This document shows positions 41,672 to 52,012 of a stretch of 64,000 nucleotides of DNA, piece by piece. Made by a program: the position numbers and the translations under genes. Positions within the stretch are counted from its first letter, which is position 1. The number at the start of each line of letters is the position of its first letter. The DNA comes from Amycolatopsis sp. EV170708-02-1. GTDB lineage: Bacteria > Actinomycetota > Actinomycetes > Mycobacteriales > Pseudonocardiaceae. The notes below the pieces were generated by a model. That model was not told where the DNA came from. It ran no database searches and saw only the letters and a list, made by a program, of their open reading frames with translations. The stretch covers positions 5,952,001 to 6,016,000 of the forward strand of contig NZ_CP092497.1 of assembly GCF_022479115.1 (NCBI RefSeq), in the 5' to 3' direction.

Positions 41672-42903
41672 GGCGGTGGTTCCTCGGCGCGGGGTTGGCG
41701 CAGTGGCGGAGGTGAGCTGTCGTACCTCTGCCCCGTAGGTGTGGTGATCGTGAGGGTTCCGTCGGGGCCTAGTCGGTAGTTCCAGCCGGGTTCGTCTTTC
41801 AACCGGTGGTCGCGGCGGCACAGATCGACCAGCTCGGTATCGGCGGTATGCCCGCCGAACTGCCACGGCAGCGAATGATCAAGGTCGCAGGCCTGCGCCA
41901 CACGGTGACAACCGGGTCTTCGGCACTCCCGATCCCGCACCCGCACGAACTCGCCCAGGCCCGCCGTCGGCCGATACCGGTCACGGCCCAAGTCGAGGAC
42001 CTGTCCGGAGAGTGGGTCGGTGATGATCCGCCGCAACACCGTATTCGGCCCAGAAGCGATCTCCCGCGCCAGTGAGGCGGGGATGTGCCCGTGTCCGGCC
42101 AGCTCCGCGGGATCATCGTTCAACCCCAGATACGTGTGCAGGTCCATATAGAGGAACACCTCCGACCGCTCACTCGTCCCACCCTGACCACCCAGCAGAA
42201 GATCAAGAGCGACATCCGCCCGCAGCTGGTCCAGCGTGCGTGTCTCGCCACCGGCCCGTAGCGCGCGTGCCTCGCGGTCGATGCGGGTGTAGGCGGCGGC
42301 GACTTTCTCCACCGGCCCGTCTTCGACCTCGATGGAGGCCACTCCGGTCTCCCCCTGCCGCACCGTCAACCGGCGCCCGCCACGATTCCGCTCAGCCCGC
42401 CGCGCCGCACCCTCACGGTCGGCCATCATCGCCGCGTGATTCGCCGCCTTCCGGATCTGATCAGAGTTTCTGTCCGGCAGCCGGTCCTCCAACACCGCAT
42501 CCACCGCGCGGGCGTCCTCATCGGAAAGCCAGGCGGTGGCGGCGGCGACTTTCATCGCTCCGAAGCCGCCCACCTTCCCCCGGTCCAGCAGCCCCAGCGT
42601 GCACGGCAGGCGGGTGGTCAACGCCTCAGCCGTCGACACCAGACCGGCAGCGTGACCGTCCACAACGGACAGAGCGAGCGCAACCTCCTGCACCACACTG
42701 CCGGCCCCATCACGATGACGGCTCAACCGCCCCAGCGCACGGAACCGGACCGCCTCCAACCGTGCGATCCCCTCCGACGCCGCCACCGCGGCATCAATGG
42801 CATCGTTGTCCCCCAACGAATCCAGTGAAGCATTGACCTCCCGAAGAGCATCCGACGACGTGATTTCCTTCAATAGCGCCACAGTGGCGTTGAGAGTGTC
42901 CAC
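41665..42903 (-). CDS. DUF222/13E12-family protein with C-terminal HNH nuclease domain
   Basis: About 412 residues from GTG 42903 (start uncertain; no good ribosome site). A long DUF222 helical region (about 1-250; ALTTRLPCTLGLLDRG, RTLDQLRADVALDLLLGG) is followed by an HNH domain: CRRPGCHRVAQACDLDHS with H/N-type metal residues and LVDLCRRDHRLKDEPGW. This 13E12-type family is multi-copy in actinobacteria and behaves like mobile or selfish DNA; function unproven. A decayed partial copy lies immediately downstream. Confidence 0.85.
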   Translation of the reverse strand: MDTLNATVALLKEITSSDALREVNASLDSLGDNDAIDAAVAASEGIARLEAVRFRALGRLSRHRDGAGSVVQEVALALSVVDGHAAGLVSTAEALTTRLPCTLGLLDRGKVGGFGAMKVAAATAWLSDEDARAVDAVLEDRLPDRNSDQIRKAANHAAMMADREGAARRAERNRGGRRLTVRQGETGVASIEVEDGPVEKVAAAYTRIDREARALRAGGETRTLDQLRADVALDLLLGGQGGTSERSEVFLYMDLHTYLGLNDDPAELAGHGHIPASLAREIASGPNTVLRRIITDPLSGQVLDLGRDRYRPTAGLGEFVRVRDRECRRPGCHRVAQACDLDHSLPWQFGGHTADTELVDLCRRDHRLKDEPGWNYRLGPDGTLTITTPTGQRYDSSPPPLRQPRAEEPPPF

Positions 42904-42949
42904 ACACAGAACGTACAACCGACCACCGACAGTTTCCGACGAGAGCGAC

Positions 42950-43645
42950 TCAGACCAGTCCGGAAGCCAGAAACTGTGGCACGGCAACACAATCAACCTG
43001 CTCCGCCAGCCAAAACTCCCCCTCTTCAACGGAAATCGCCCCCACCCGGACCGCGACCTCCACCAGCCCGCGAACGAACGATTCCCCGCCGAGAAACCCG
43101 ACGACCGCCTCCACCGAGACATCACGAAACCCGCATCCGGTGAGCAGCCGCCGAAACCCGCGCGCGATCCGGGGCGCGGCGATCACCGAAGCCCGGGCAC
43201 GCACGATCTCCCGCGTCAGCGCCGGATAGGAGGAGTCGATCATCAGGCCTTCCCAATCGGGCCCGGACAAGACGATCCGTCCACCTGGGACCAGAACCCG
43301 CCGCGCCTCCGCGAGAGCGAGCTCCGGCTCCGCCAGTTCGTGGAACACCTTGTCCGCCCGGTAGCCCGCGAACCCGCCCTCCACTGGCAGCGCGCAGGCG
43401 TCGCCGAGCAGGAAATCCCCCTCAGGCGACCGGCGACGCGCTTCGTCGATCATCTCGGCCGAGAGGTCGACGCCGGTAGCGCGGAAACCCCGCGACGACA
43501 ACTCCGAGACTGCCAGCCCGGCGCCGCAGCCGACGTCGATCACCGCGTCACCCGGTTCGAGCCGGAGCAGTTCGTAGGTCCGGGCCCGCAGTTCGGCGGC
43601 TCCCGGCAGGGCATCGGCGGCGTCGAGCCGCTGCAACATGGACAT
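42950..43645 (-). CDS. SAM-dependent methyltransferase (class I)
   Basis: 231 residues. SAM-binding motif VIDVGCGAGLAV at about 36-47, acidic VDLSAEMID, GDACALPV and the post-motif RVLVPGGRIVLSGP. Methylated substrate unknown; UbiE/Coq5-like in pattern. Divergent from a MerR-type gene with only 28 bp between the start codons, so the regulator probably controls it. Confidence 0.88.
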   Translation of the reverse strand: MSMLQRLDAADALPGAAELRARTYELLRLEPGDAVIDVGCGAGLAVSELSSRGFRATGVDLSAEMIDEARRRSPEGDFLLGDACALPVEGGFAGYRADKVFHELAEPELALAEARRVLVPGGRIVLSGPDWEGLMIDSSYPALTREIVRARASVIAAPRIARGFRRLLTGCGFRDVSVEAVVGFLGGESFVRGLVEVAVRVGAISVEEGEFWLAEQVDCVAVPQFLASGLV

Positions 43646-43673
43646 ACCCCGGATCGTCCGACTTAATGACGAC

Positions 43674-44054
43674 ATGAAGTCAAGCACCTTGAGCGTCGGC
43701 GAGGTCGCGGAGCGCTTCGGCCTGGCGACGCACGTCCTGCGCCATTGGGAATCCGTGGGCCTGCTCAAGCCGGCGCGGACGGGCGATCGGCGGCGGTACG
43801 ACGACAACGACCTCTACCGGATCGCGATCATCCTGCGCGCGAAGGAAGCGGGGCTGAGCCTCGACGGCATCCGCGAGATGTTCCAGAAGCCCAGCGAGCG
43901 CGAAGCGATCCTCAAGCACCACAAGCAGGAACTCGAGCGACGTATCGCGACCGCGCAGGCCTCGCTGGCGATCATCGACTGTGCTCTCGGATGCGAGCAC
44001 GACGACTTCACCCAGTGCGCGCATTTCCGGGAGGCGGTGGCACGGGCCGGTTGA
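43674..44054 (+). CDS. MerR-family regulator with Cys/His-containing tail
   Basis: 126 residues from ATG 43674. HTH and wing are typical (LSVGEVAERFGLATHVLRHWESVGLLKP, RRRYDDNDLYRI), followed by a dimerisation helix and a C-terminal CEHDDFTQCAHF segment that could bind metal or sense redox. Shares a 28-bp promoter gap with the divergent methyltransferase gene. Confidence 0.88.
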   Translation: MKSSTLSVGEVAERFGLATHVLRHWESVGLLKPARTGDRRRYDDNDLYRIAIILRAKEAGLSLDGIREMFQKPSEREAILKHHKQELERRIATAQASLAIIDCALGCEHDDFTQCAHFREAVARAG

Positions 44055-44079
44055 TCCCGGGCCCGCGCCACCGTCCCGC

Positions 44080-44667
44080 TCAGCCGAGCAGCGCGCGCAT
44101 TTCGGTGATCTCGGCCTGCTGACCGTCGATCACCTTCTGCGCCAAGGCTTTCACCTCGGCGTTACTACCCTGCCGCAGCGCGGTCTTCGCCATTTCGAGC
44201 GCGCCTTCGTGATGCTTGACCATCATCTCCAGCCACTGCTTGTCGAAGGCGGCGTCCTTGGCCTTGCCGAGTTTCGCGAGATCGTCCTCGGTCATCATGC
44301 CGGACGCCGAGCCGTGTCCGGAGTGCTCGCCCGACGGCGCCACTCCCCAGCCCTTCAACAATCCGTTCAGCTGCTGGATCTCCGGATCCTGCGCCTTCTG
44401 GATCCGGGCGGCGAGGTCGACGACCTTCGCGTTCCGGGTGCGGCCGTCGACGAGTTTCGCCATCGCGAGCGCCTGTTCGTGATGCGGGATCATCCCTTGC
44501 GCGAACGTGACGTCGGCCTGGTTGTGGCCGGCATGCTGGGGGGCCGGCGCCTTCACGGTGGACATGTCGTGCCCGGTGGAAGCGGTGTCGGAGCTGGCGC
44601 ATCCGGTGAGCACGGCGAAGGAGGCCAGGGCGGCGAGTGCCGCTCCGACCAGTTTCCTGCTGGTCAT
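44080..44667 (-). CDS. DUF305 lipoprotein, His-rich
   Basis: 195 residues. Signal sequence with lipobox LTGC. Two ferritin-like half motifs: FAQGMIPHHEQALAMAK and QWLEMMVKHHEGALEMAK, the DUF305 hallmark, plus His/Met-rich stretches (EHSGHGSASGMM). Exported metal-associated protein; copper or another soft metal is usual for the family. Third gene on this strand after arsR and a DUF6153-like gene. Confidence 0.88.
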   Translation of the reverse strand: MTSRKLVGAALAALASFAVLTGCASSDTASTGHDMSTVKAPAPQHAGHNQADVTFAQGMIPHHEQALAMAKLVDGRTRNAKVVDLAARIQKAQDPEIQQLNGLLKGWGVAPSGEHSGHGSASGMMTEDDLAKLGKAKDAAFDKQWLEMMVKHHEGALEMAKTALRQGSNAEVKALAQKVIDGQQAEITEMRALLG

Positions 44668-44714
44668 GGTTCTTCCTCGAATCGGTTTCGGGCAGGGCGG
44701 GACGAACCCGCCTG

Positions 44715-45086
44715 TCACACCCGCAACACGCAGAGGAGGGACAAATTCTCCGGTACCGGTCTCCAGCGGGGCGGATCACGGCCCGACGCCGAACCGCCCG
44801 CCCGCCGTGACTTCCACGTCGCCGCCGTCCGTCCATCGCGTACGAGCAGCCAGGTGACGATCAGCAGCACACCCGCGGCGAGCACCGCGAGGCACAGGTG
44901 CAGTCCACTGTGTCCACCGTCGTCGTGCGAAGGCGTGTCCGCGCAACAGGGATCCGCCATCGCGACCGCGGAGTGCCCCGCGTCGTGGCCGGACTCGGCG
45001 ACGACGTGGTGCATGCCGACGAGCCCCAGCGCCACCACGCACAGCAGCAGCCACCGCAGGACGGCCGGGCGCGAGGACTGGGTCAC
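44715..45086 (-). CDS. DUF6153-like membrane protein with His/Cys cluster
   Basis: 123 residues, GTG start. Two membrane segments (about 8-28 and 62-82). The stretch between them faces outside and is rich in possible metal ligands: HHVVAESGHDAGH, DPCCADTPSHDD and HSGLHLC. It begins 19 bp after the arsR stop and 47 bp before the DUF305 gene, so the three probably form one metal-response operon. The DUF6153 name is from pattern memory. Confidence 0.7.
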   Translation of the reverse strand: MTQSSRPAVLRWLLLCVVALGLVGMHHVVAESGHDAGHSAVAMADPCCADTPSHDDGGHSGLHLCLAVLAAGVLLIVTWLLVRDGRTAATWKSRRAGGSASGRDPPRWRPVPENLSLLCVLRV

Positions 45087-45105
45087 GGCTCCACCGTAGC
45101 CGGAT

Positions 45106-45477
45106 TCAGCGCGCCGCCGGACGGTGGGGTTTCGCCGCCGAATGCAGTGCCGGGATGTCGCGATCGATGTGGTCGGCGTGGAACAACGCCTGCGCGAGCA
45201 GGCCACGGACGTGATCGTTGGCCGCCGAGTAGTAGACGAACGTCCCCTCACGGCGGCCTTTCACCACGCCCGCGAGCCGCAGTTTCGCGAGGTGCTGGCT
45301 GACCGCCGTCGGCGCCGCGCCCGCCAGCTCCGCGAGACAGGCGACCGAGGACTCGCCCTGCAGGAGCGCCCAGAGGACCTTCACCCTCGTCGGATCCGCG
45401 AGCAGCCGGAACGTCTCCGCGGCCAGGTGGACCTGCTCCTCGGTGGGCATCTCGAAATCCGGAACCGACTCGTGCAT
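45106..45477 (-). CDS. ArsR/SmtB-family metal sensor, CzrA/NmtR-like
   Basis: 123 residues. Winged helix with APTAVSQHLAKLRLAGVV and the wing RREGTFVYYS. The alpha5 zinc site of CzrA (DxH...HxxH) is present as N87, H89, H100 and H103 in NDHVRGLLAQALFHADH, so only the first acidic ligand is changed (Asp to Asn). A lone Cys (C47) sits where alpha3 sensors have a pair. Best read as a zinc (or cobalt/nickel) repressor controlling the divergent CDF exporter. Confidence 0.85.
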   Translation of the reverse strand: MHESVPDFEMPTEEQVHLAAETFRLLADPTRVKVLWALLQGESSVACLAELAGAAPTAVSQHLAKLRLAGVVKGRREGTFVYYSAANDHVRGLLAQALFHADHIDRDIPALHSAAKPHRPAAR

Positions 45478-45484
45478 ACCAGGA

Positions 45485-45532
45485 GGATAGCCGCTATCCT
45501 TCTGGCTGCGTACCTGCATGACTGCGCAGGTA
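45485..45532. promoter_or_regulatory. Two palindromes in the arsR-CDF divergent promoter
   Basis: GGATAG-CCG-CTATCC (45485-45499) and TACCTGC-N8-GCAGGTA (45511-45532) lie side by side in the 75-bp gap. The second, with 7-bp arms, has the size of an ArsR-family 12-2-12 type operator. Both flank the expected promoters, so the adjacent sensor can shut off both directions. Confidence 0.55.
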
Positions 45533-45552
45533 TCAGAACAGTGAGGTGGAAG

Positions 45553-46539
45553 ATGCCCGGGCATGGACACAGTCATGGCCACCAGCCTGCGAAGAGCCGT
45601 CTCCGGCACCTTCTGACCCCGCACAGCCACGACAGCGCAGACCGCGTCGACAGCGCGTTGGAGACCAGCAAACGCGGCGTCCGGACGCTGATCTGGTCGT
45701 TCGCCGCCCTGTTCCTCACCGCCGTCGTCCAGCTCGCGCTCGTGCTGATCACCGGATCGGTGGCCTTGCTCGGCGACACGATCCACAACTTCGCCGACGC
45801 GCTGACCGCGCTCCCGCTCGGTATCGCCTTCCTGCTCGGCCGCCGCGCCGCCACCCGCCGCTACACCTACGGGCTCGGCCGCGCCGAAGACCTGGCCGGT
45901 GTGCTCGTCGTGCTGCTCATCGCCGCTTCGGCCTTCCTCGCCGGGTACGAATCCGTGCAGCGGCTGCTCGATCCGCGGCCGGTCCAGCATCTGTGGGTGG
46001 TCGCGGCGGCGGGGGTCATCGGCTTCGCGGGCAACGAACTCGTGGCCCGGTATCGGATCACCGTCGGCCGCGAGATCGGCTCGGCCGCACTGGTCGCGGA
46101 CGGCCTGCATGCCCGCACCGACGGGTTCACGTCGCTCGCCGTCGTGCTCGGCGCCGTCGGGGTGGGGCTGGGGTTCCCGATGGCCGACCCGATCATCGGT
46201 CTCGCCATCACCGTCGCGATCCTGTTCGTCCTGCGCGACGCGGCCAAGGAGGTCTTCCGCCGCCTGATGGACGCCGTCGACCCGGCCGACGTCGATCGTG
46301 CCGAACACGCGGCCGCCGAGGTCCCCGGCGTGCTCGGCACGCGGGACCTGCGGATGCGCTGGATCGGGCACAGTCTGCGCGCGGAGCTGGCGGTGTCGGT
46401 CGAGGCGGGGCTGACGGTCACCGAGGCGCACCGCCTTGCCCACCGCGTCGAGGCGCGGCTGCGTGAGGTCCTCCCGCGTCTCGCGGAAGCGGTCGTGCAC
46501 ACCGAACCGGTGAACGCCCATGAGATCGTCAGCGGGTGA
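45553..46539 (+). CDS. Cation diffusion facilitator, zinc/cadmium-type exporter
   Basis: 328 residues. His-rich start (HGHSHGH, 4-10), six membrane segments, and both transport-site motifs in HxxxD form: HNFAD in TM2 (78-82) and HARTD in TM5. That arrangement is characteristic of Zn/Cd-selective CDFs rather than the DxxxD Mn/Fe type. The C-terminal cytoplasmic domain (about 225-320) is present. Divergent ArsR-type sensor upstream. Confidence 0.9.
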   Translation: MPGHGHSHGHQPAKSRLRHLLTPHSHDSADRVDSALETSKRGVRTLIWSFAALFLTAVVQLALVLITGSVALLGDTIHNFADALTALPLGIAFLLGRRAATRRYTYGLGRAEDLAGVLVVLLIAASAFLAGYESVQRLLDPRPVQHLWVVAAAGVIGFAGNELVARYRITVGREIGSAALVADGLHARTDGFTSLAVVLGAVGVGLGFPMADPIIGLAITVAILFVLRDAAKEVFRRLMDAVDPADVDRAEHAAAEVPGVLGTRDLRMRWIGHSLRAELAVSVEAGLTVTEAHRLAHRVEARLREVLPRLAEAVVHTEPVNAHEIVSG

Positions 46540-47582
46540 CGCCGTCCGACAACGACATCCGCGCCGTCCGTGCCCGCGCGCAACTGCTGACCGAGCCGGC
46601 CGCGGACGTGCTCACCGTCGCCACCTCCGTCGCCGCCGTCCAGGCGCAAGCGACGCCTGCCGCGCGGCTCGCCTTCCGGGCCCGTAGCCGGGGCCTGACC
46701 GCGCAGGACGTCGACGCGTCCCGCGAGGTGGCGCGCACCTGGCTGATGCGCAAGACGCTCCACTCGGTACCGACGGTGGATCTCCGCTGGCTGAACCGCC
46801 TGTTCGGGCCGCGAAACGTCCAGGCGGGGCAGGGCCGCCGCCGGCAGCTGGGCCTCACCGACGAACTCTGCGACCGAGCGCTCGACAAGCTCCAGGATCT
46901 CTTGCCCGGCAAGGCACTCACCCGCCAAGAGATCCTCGACGGCTTGGCCGCCGACGGCATCGCGCTCGACGCGAAGTCTCAGGCCCCGGCCCATCTCCTG
47001 GCGTATGCGGCCAATCGCGGGTTGCTGTGCCGGGGCCACGACGCCGGGACAGAGCCGACGTACGTGCTCCTCGACGAATGGACCACCGAAGACCATGCCC
47101 CGGCGGAACCGCATACCGAGCTCGCCCACCGGTACCTGACCGCGTACGGCATCGCGACCGCCGAGGACTTCGGTGCTTGGTCCGGGCTCCCGCTCGGACT
47201 CTGCCGCAAGGCTTTCGCCGCACTGGATCTCGTGCCCGCCGGTGGCGGTTTCGCGCTTGCGCGGACCGAGCTGACCGCTCTTCCCTGTCCGCCGCGTCTG
47301 CTCGGCGCCTTCGACACGTACCTGCTGGGCTACCGCGACCGCGATCTGCTCCTCGATCCGGCCGAGGCGAAACGCGTCAACGCCGGTGGCGGGATGATCG
47401 CGCCGACCGTACTCGTCAACGGCCGGATCGCCGGAACCTGGCACACCAAGCGGACCGCGAAGCAGACGAAGGTCGTCGTGGAGCCCTTCGCCGTGCTTCC
47501 TCGATCCGCCATCACCGGGCTGGAGTCCGAAGTGGACGATTACGGCCGCTTCCTCGGCGAGACGACCGTCCTCGTCATTTGA
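46536..47582 (+). CDS. Winged helix DNA-binding domain protein (HTH_42 type)
   Basis: 348 residues; GTG overlapping the CDF stop (GTGA). The pattern [22 protein letters not shown] near the N-terminus and later [11 protein letters not shown] and GTWHTKR match the HTH_42 family (relatives of AlkX/DUF1006), thought to act in DNA repair (interstrand crosslink glycosylase type) or regulation. Co-transcribed with the metal exporter by overlap. Overlaps the convergent epoxide hydrolase gene by 8 bp. Confidence 0.75.
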   Translation: MTPSDNDIRAVRARAQLLTEPAADVLTVATSVAAVQAQATPAARLAFRARSRGLTAQDVDASREVARTWLMRKTLHSVPTVDLRWLNRLFGPRNVQAGQGRRRQLGLTDELCDRALDKLQDLLPGKALTRQEILDGLAADGIALDAKSQAPAHLLAYAANRGLLCRGHDAGTEPTYVLLDEWTTEDHAPAEPHTELAHRYLTAYGIATAEDFGAWSGLPLGLCRKAFAALDLVPAGGGFALARTELTALPCPPRLLGAFDTYLLGYRDRDLLLDPAEAKRVNAGGGMIAPTVLVNGRIAGTWHTKRTAKQTKVVVEPFAVLPRSAITGLESEVDDYGRFLGETTVLVI

Positions 47583-48732
47583 GGGACCGGAAGAACTCCC
47601 GTACGTCCGAGACCAGGATCTCGGGCTCTTCCAACGCCGCGAAATGCCCGCCGCGATCGACGTCGGTCCATCGCACGATCGTGTGGGCGTGCTCGGAGTA
47701 CCGCCGGATCCCGACATCGTGCGCGAAGATCAGCGCCGCCGTCGGCACGCCGGAGTTCTTCTCGACGGCTCCCCAGGTCTCTGCCTGCGCGTAGCCGACG
47801 TACGCGGACGAAGCAGCCGTGCCGGTCAGCCAGGTGAACATGACGTTGGTCAGCAACCGGTCCCTGCCGATGATCTCCTCCGGCAGCGTGGGGCGCGGAT
47901 GCGTCCACTCGCGGAACTTGTCCATGATCCAGGCCAGCTGCGCGACCGGGGAGTCGACGAGCCCGTAGCCGAGGGTCTGCGGCCGCGTCGACTGGATCGC
48001 GATGTAGCCGAACTCCTCCTGCATGAAAGCGCCGATCCGCTTGATGCGGTCACGTTCGACGTCGGTGAGCGAAGCGAGTTCCTCGTCCGACAGCGACATC
48101 GGGGGCATCGGTGTCAGCCCGCCGTTGACGTGCACGCCGATCACCTTGTCCGGCGCGGTCCTGGCCACCTCCGGCGACACCGAGGCGCCGAGGTCGCCGC
48201 CCTGCACGCCGTAGCGTTCGTATCCGAGCCGGCGCATCAGTTCCGCCCACGCCCGGCCGATCCGCGGCATGGTCCATCCGGAATCCGAGACAGGGCCCGA
48301 GAAACCGAAGCCCGGAAGCGACGGGATCACGAGGTGGAACGCGTCCGCCGGGTCGCCGCCGTACGCTTTCGGGTCCGTGAGCGGACCGATGACGTCGAGG
48401 AACTCCACGACCGACCCCGGCCAGCCGTGCGTGAGGACCAGCGGCGTCGCATCGGCTTCCGGCGAGCGCACGTGCAGGAAGTGGATCCGTTGCCCGTCGA
48501 TGACCGTGGTGAACTGCGGGTGGCGGTTGATCTCGCGTTCGGCGGCGCGCCAGTCGTAGCCGTCGCGCCAGTATTCGGCGAGTCCGCGCAGCCAGGTCAC
48601 CGGCACTCCGGTGTCCCAGCCGTCGCCGGGGAGCGGCGCGGGCCAGCGCGTGCTGTCGAGCTTCGCGTGCAGCTCGTCCAGCTGCTCCTGGGGGATGTCG
48701 AGGCGGAAGGGGCGGATCTCGGTGTTTTCCAT
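47575..48732 (-). CDS. Epoxide hydrolase with N-terminal EHN domain
   Basis: 385 residues. The EHN domain (about 4-108; [25 protein letters not shown]) precedes the alpha/beta hydrolase core: oxyanion HGWPG (102-106), nucleophile elbow QGGDLGA (D180), and late histidine [10 protein letters not shown]. This is the microsomal-type bacterial epoxide hydrolase. No cofactor; location cytoplasmic. Confidence 0.92.
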   Translation of the reverse strand: MENTEIRPFRLDIPQEQLDELHAKLDSTRWPAPLPGDGWDTGVPVTWLRGLAEYWRDGYDWRAAEREINRHPQFTTVIDGQRIHFLHVRSPEADATPLVLTHGWPGSVVEFLDVIGPLTDPKAYGGDPADAFHLVIPSLPGFGFSGPVSDSGWTMPRIGRAWAELMRRLGYERYGVQGGDLGASVSPEVARTAPDKVIGVHVNGGLTPMPPMSLSDEELASLTDVERDRIKRIGAFMQEEFGYIAIQSTRPQTLGYGLVDSPVAQLAWIMDKFREWTHPRPTLPEEIIGRDRLLTNVMFTWLTGTAASSAYVGYAQAETWGAVEKNSGVPTAALIFAHDVGIRRYSEHAHTIVRWTDVDRGGHFAALEEPEILVSDVREFFRSLK

Positions 48733-48810
48733 AAAGCCCACGTTACGAGGGATTGCGGACAGTTTCGGTCCTCGATCAGGAAGACATTCCGGATGCGGGA
48801 GGATTCGCTC

Positions 48811-49203
48811 GTGACGGACAAGTACTTGGCATACGGCAGGCTCATCCGCGACGGAAAGATCCTGTTCATCCGGCGGCAGCCGTCGTCGTTCCTGGGCGGC
48901 CGCTGGGAACTGCCGGGCGGGACCGTCGAGCCCGGCGAGCGCCCCGCCGAGACCGTGGTCCGCGAGTTCGCCGAGGAGACCGGGCTGACCGTCCACGTCA
49001 CCGGCGAACGCGGCACCCACAGCTGGGACGACGTCGCCGGCAGGCCGATGCGGATCCACGCCGCGGTGTACGCGCTCGCCGAGGAGGATCCGGGCGAGGT
49101 CGTGCTCGACCCCGAGGAACACGACGCCTTCGTCTGGTGCGCCCGGGACGAGGCCGCGGAGCTCGACCTCGCGGAGCACTTCAGGCGAGCACTCGAGGAC
49201 TGA
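48811..49203 (+). CDS. Nudix hydrolase
   Basis: 130 residues from GTG 48811 (GGGAGG 8 bases upstream; the ATG at 48793 lacks one). Complete Nudix box [22 protein letters not shown] (GX5EX7REUXEEXGU). Similar in size to 8-oxo-dGTP/dNTP sanitising (MutT-like) enzymes. The 3' end overlaps the convergent MFS gene by 23 bp. Confidence 0.92.
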   Translation: MTDKYLAYGRLIRDGKILFIRRQPSSFLGGRWELPGGTVEPGERPAETVVREFAEETGLTVHVTGERGTHSWDDVAGRPMRIHAAVYALAEEDPGEVVLDPEEHDAFVWCARDEAAELDLAEHFRRALED

Positions 49204-50386
49204 CTCCCAGACCGGGCTTCGGCCTGGTCCGCTCCGCCCAGCGGACGGCGGGCGCGGTGAGCGTCCCCGCCAGCAGGAACAACCCGCCCAGCACCACCCA
49301 GCCAGCCGTCCCGCCGACCAGGATCAGACCGGTCAGCAGAACCGGGCCGAGCATCCGGGCGATGGCCGTCCCCGCACCGAATAGCCCTTGGTACTGCCCT
49401 TGTTTGCCGTCGGGCGCGAGACCGAAGCCGATCTCCCAGGAGCCCGCCGCCTGCGCCATCTCCCCCACCACCTGCAGCGCGGCCCCCGCGAGCAGGACCA
49501 GCGCCGCCGCCCACGCGGAATCACCCATGGCGGAGAACGAGAAGATCAGGCAGGAGACGAAAAGCAGCAGCCCCGCGTGCCGGACGTAGCGGGAGGCGCC
49601 ACGCAGGCCGGTCACGCCGCGCGCCACCCGCACCTGGAACACCACCACACTCGCCGTGTTGAGCACCAGCATCGCCGAGACCAGCCAGCTCGGCGCCGCG
49701 GTCCGGGTCGAGATCCACAGCGGGAGGACCAGGCTGAACAGCGGCAGGTAGAGCAGCATGATCATGTTGAGCAGCGCCAGAAGCGCGTACGGGCGGTCGC
49801 GGAGGACGGCCACGGACGGCTCACCCGCCCGGATGGGCACCGGAGCGACCGAAGGCACTTTGCGGAGCATGAAAGCCGCGGCGACGAAGGTCAGCGCGTC
49901 GACGACGAACACGGTAAGGAACGCTTCCCGCGTCCCGATCGCCAAGGCGATCCCACCGAGCGCCGCGCCGATCGCGATCCCCGCATTGGACATCGCCTGC
50001 AACCGGGCGCGGAACGTGGTGCGCTCGGCGGGGTCGATCAGACCGGCGAGCAGTGCCTGCCGTGCCGCGCCGAGACCGCATTGGAAACAGGCGTAGACAC
50101 AGGCCGCGATCACGAACGCGAAGACCGAGCCCACGAAGAGGAACGCCGTGACCGACGCGGCCGTGCCCAGCGCGAGCAGGACGGCCGTGCCCTTCGGCCC
50201 GCGGCGGTCGGCCAGCTGCCCCAGGGCGACCCCGGCCACCGAGCCGACCGCCCAGCCCACGGTGAGGCCGAGTCCCACCTGCGCGGGCGAAAGCCCGACG
50301 ATCAGCGTGAAGTACAGCGCCGAGCTGACGTAGTAGGCGCCGTCGCCGACGGAGCTGATCAGCTGAGCCGAGGTCAGTCGCTTCAT
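49181..50386 (-). CDS. MFS transporter (DHA-type, 12 membrane segments)
   Basis: 401 residues with 12 predicted helices and the loop 2-3 motif [11 protein letters not shown] (G-x-x-x-D-R-x-x-x-K-type). Drug/metabolite exporter in character. Divergent from a MocR/PdxR-type regulator with an 80-bp gap containing a repeated CCAATAT. Confidence 0.88.
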   Translation of the reverse strand: MKRLTSAQLISSVGDGAYYVSSALYFTLIVGLSPAQVGLGLTVGWAVGSVAGVALGQLADRRGPKGTAVLLALGTAASVTAFLFVGSVFAFVIAACVYACFQCGLGAARQALLAGLIDPAERTTFRARLQAMSNAGIAIGAALGGIALAIGTREAFLTVFVVDALTFVAAAFMLRKVPSVAPVPIRAGEPSVAVLRDRPYALLALLNMIMLLYLPLFSLVLPLWISTRTAAPSWLVSAMLVLNTASVVVFQVRVARGVTGLRGASRYVRHAGLLLFVSCLIFSFSAMGDSAWAAALVLLAGAALQVVGEMAQAAGSWEIGFGLAPDGKQGQYQGLFGAGTAIARMLGPVLLTGLILVGGTAGWVVLGGLFLLAGTLTAPAVRWAERTRPKPGLGVSPRVLA

Positions 50387-50424
50387 ACGCTCAACCTAAG
50401 CACCGGATTGGCCACATCCCAGCG

Positions 50425-50455
50425 CCAATATCCGTCAATCCGGTTGGACCAATAT
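50425..50455. promoter_or_regulatory. Direct repeat CCAATAT before mocR-like gene
   Basis: CCAATAT at 50425-50431 and 50449-50455, 24 bp apart on the same strand, in the gap between the MFS and MocR-type genes. MocR proteins bind direct repeats, and the sequences are the only AT-rich pair in the gap. Confidence 0.45.
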
Positions 50456-50466
50456 AGGCTCGGCAC

Positions 50467-51888
50467 GTGCCGTTCCACATCAGCCTCGACGGGCACGCCG
50501 ACCTGGCCGCGCGGATCTACCGCCAGCTCCGCGACGGCATCCTCGACGGACGCCTGCGCGCCGGGGAACGCCTGCCGCCGACCAGGGAACTGGCCCGCGA
50601 GCTCGACGTCTCGCGCAACACCGTCGCGGTCGCCTACGAACGGCTGACCGCCGAAGGCTTCCTCGACAGCCATGTCGGACGCGGGACCTTCGTCAGCCCC
50701 GGCTTCGTGGCACGTGCGAAGCGCGCCGCGCCCGCGGGCACCGGGGTGCGGCCCATCGCGCGGTGGAGTTCGCCGCCGGGCCCCGTCGGCGACGACCGGC
50801 CCGAGTTCGACTTCCGGGTCGGCGCCCCGGATCCGGCCCTGTTCCCGTTGCGGACCTGGCGACGGCTGGTCAACCAGGCACTCCGGCCCTCGCTGCTGCC
50901 ACCATCGGGGTACGCCGACCCCGCCGGGCTCGAAGCGCTGCGGGTGGCGATCGCCCGGCACATCGGCGCCGCCCGATCCGTGCGAACCGGCGCCGAGGAC
51001 GTCCTGGTCACCCAAGGCGCGCAACAGGCCCTCGACCTGATCGGCCGGGTCTTGATCGAACCCGGCACGCGTGTCGCCGTCGAAGACCCCGGTTATCCCC
51101 CGGCCGAGCGGCTTTTCACCGCTCACGGCGCCCGGATCGTGAAGGTGCCGGTGGACGCCGAAGGCCTCGACGTCACCGCGCTGACGAAGGGCACCCGTCT
51201 GATCTATACGACGCCCTCGCACCAGTTCCCGCTCGGTACGCCGATGTCACTCACCAGGAGGACGGCGTTGCTGGCGTGGGCGGAACGGAACGACGCGGTG
51301 ATCATCGAGGACGACTACGACAGCGAGTACCGCTTCTCCGATCGGCCGCTCGAACCGCTCCAAAGCCTGGACCACGACGGCAGGGTGCTCTACGTCGGAT
51401 CCTTCTCGAAAACCCTGCTTCCCTTGCTGCGTCTGGGTTTCCTCGTCGCGCCCGGCTCACTGCGCCCGGCGTTGCGGCAGGCGAAGCAGCTCATGGACTG
51501 GCACGGGGACCTCGTCACGCAATCGGCGTTGGCGAGCTTCATCGACGAGGGGCTGCTCGCCCGCCACGTACGCAAGGCCACCCGGGAGTATTCGGCGCGA
51601 CGAGACCGGATCCTGGCCTTCGTCCGCGACGAGCTGCGAGACTCGCTGGAGATCGTTCCTTCCAGCGCCGGGCTCCATCTGTGCGCGCCGGTCTCTCCAC
51701 ACGCGACGGTCACTGTGGACGGTGCGGTCGCCGCGGCGGCTCGGGCCGGAGTCGCCGTCGAAAGCCTGTCCACGTACGGAGGAACACGCGGCGGCCTGGT
51801 GATCGGCTACGGCCTGGTCGGTTCCGGCCGCATCGACGAAGGGCTCGCCCGGCTCGGAGAGTGCTTTTCCGGTTCCGGAATGCCCTGA
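50467..51888 (+). CDS. MocR/PdxR-type regulator (GntR HTH fused to aminotransferase-fold domain)
   Basis: 473 residues. GntR winged helix first ([35 protein letters not shown]), then a class I aminotransferase-fold domain with the PLP lysine in SFSKTL (residue about 318) and the N-terminal EDPGYPP and [13 protein letters not shown] or an amino acid binds there as signal; the enzyme activity is usually lost. Divergent from the MFS gene, which it probably controls. GTG start. Confidence 0.9.
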   Translation: MPFHISLDGHADLAARIYRQLRDGILDGRLRAGERLPPTRELARELDVSRNTVAVAYERLTAEGFLDSHVGRGTFVSPGFVARAKRAAPAGTGVRPIARWSSPPGPVGDDRPEFDFRVGAPDPALFPLRTWRRLVNQALRPSLLPPSGYADPAGLEALRVAIARHIGAARSVRTGAEDVLVTQGAQQALDLIGRVLIEPGTRVAVEDPGYPPAERLFTAHGARIVKVPVDAEGLDVTALTKGTRLIYTTPSHQFPLGTPMSLTRRTALLAWAERNDAVIIEDDYDSEYRFSDRPLEPLQSLDHDGRVLYVGSFSKTLLPLLRLGFLVAPGSLRPALRQAKQLMDWHGDLVTQSALASFIDEGLLARHVRKATREYSARRDRILAFVRDELRDSLEIVPSSAGLHLCAPVSPHATVTVDGAVAAAARAGVAVESLSTYGGTRGGLVIGYGLVGSGRIDEGLARLGECFSGSGMP

Positions 51889-52012
51889 ACGACCCTGTCA
51901 TGACATCCGATCGCCGCGGGACGCCGAAAACTGTCGTACCCCGGTGGTCTCCTCTTCCCAGGCGACAGCGGGCCCGTCCGGGGCCGCGCGCGAAGCAGAG
52001 GAGGAAAGTCCC

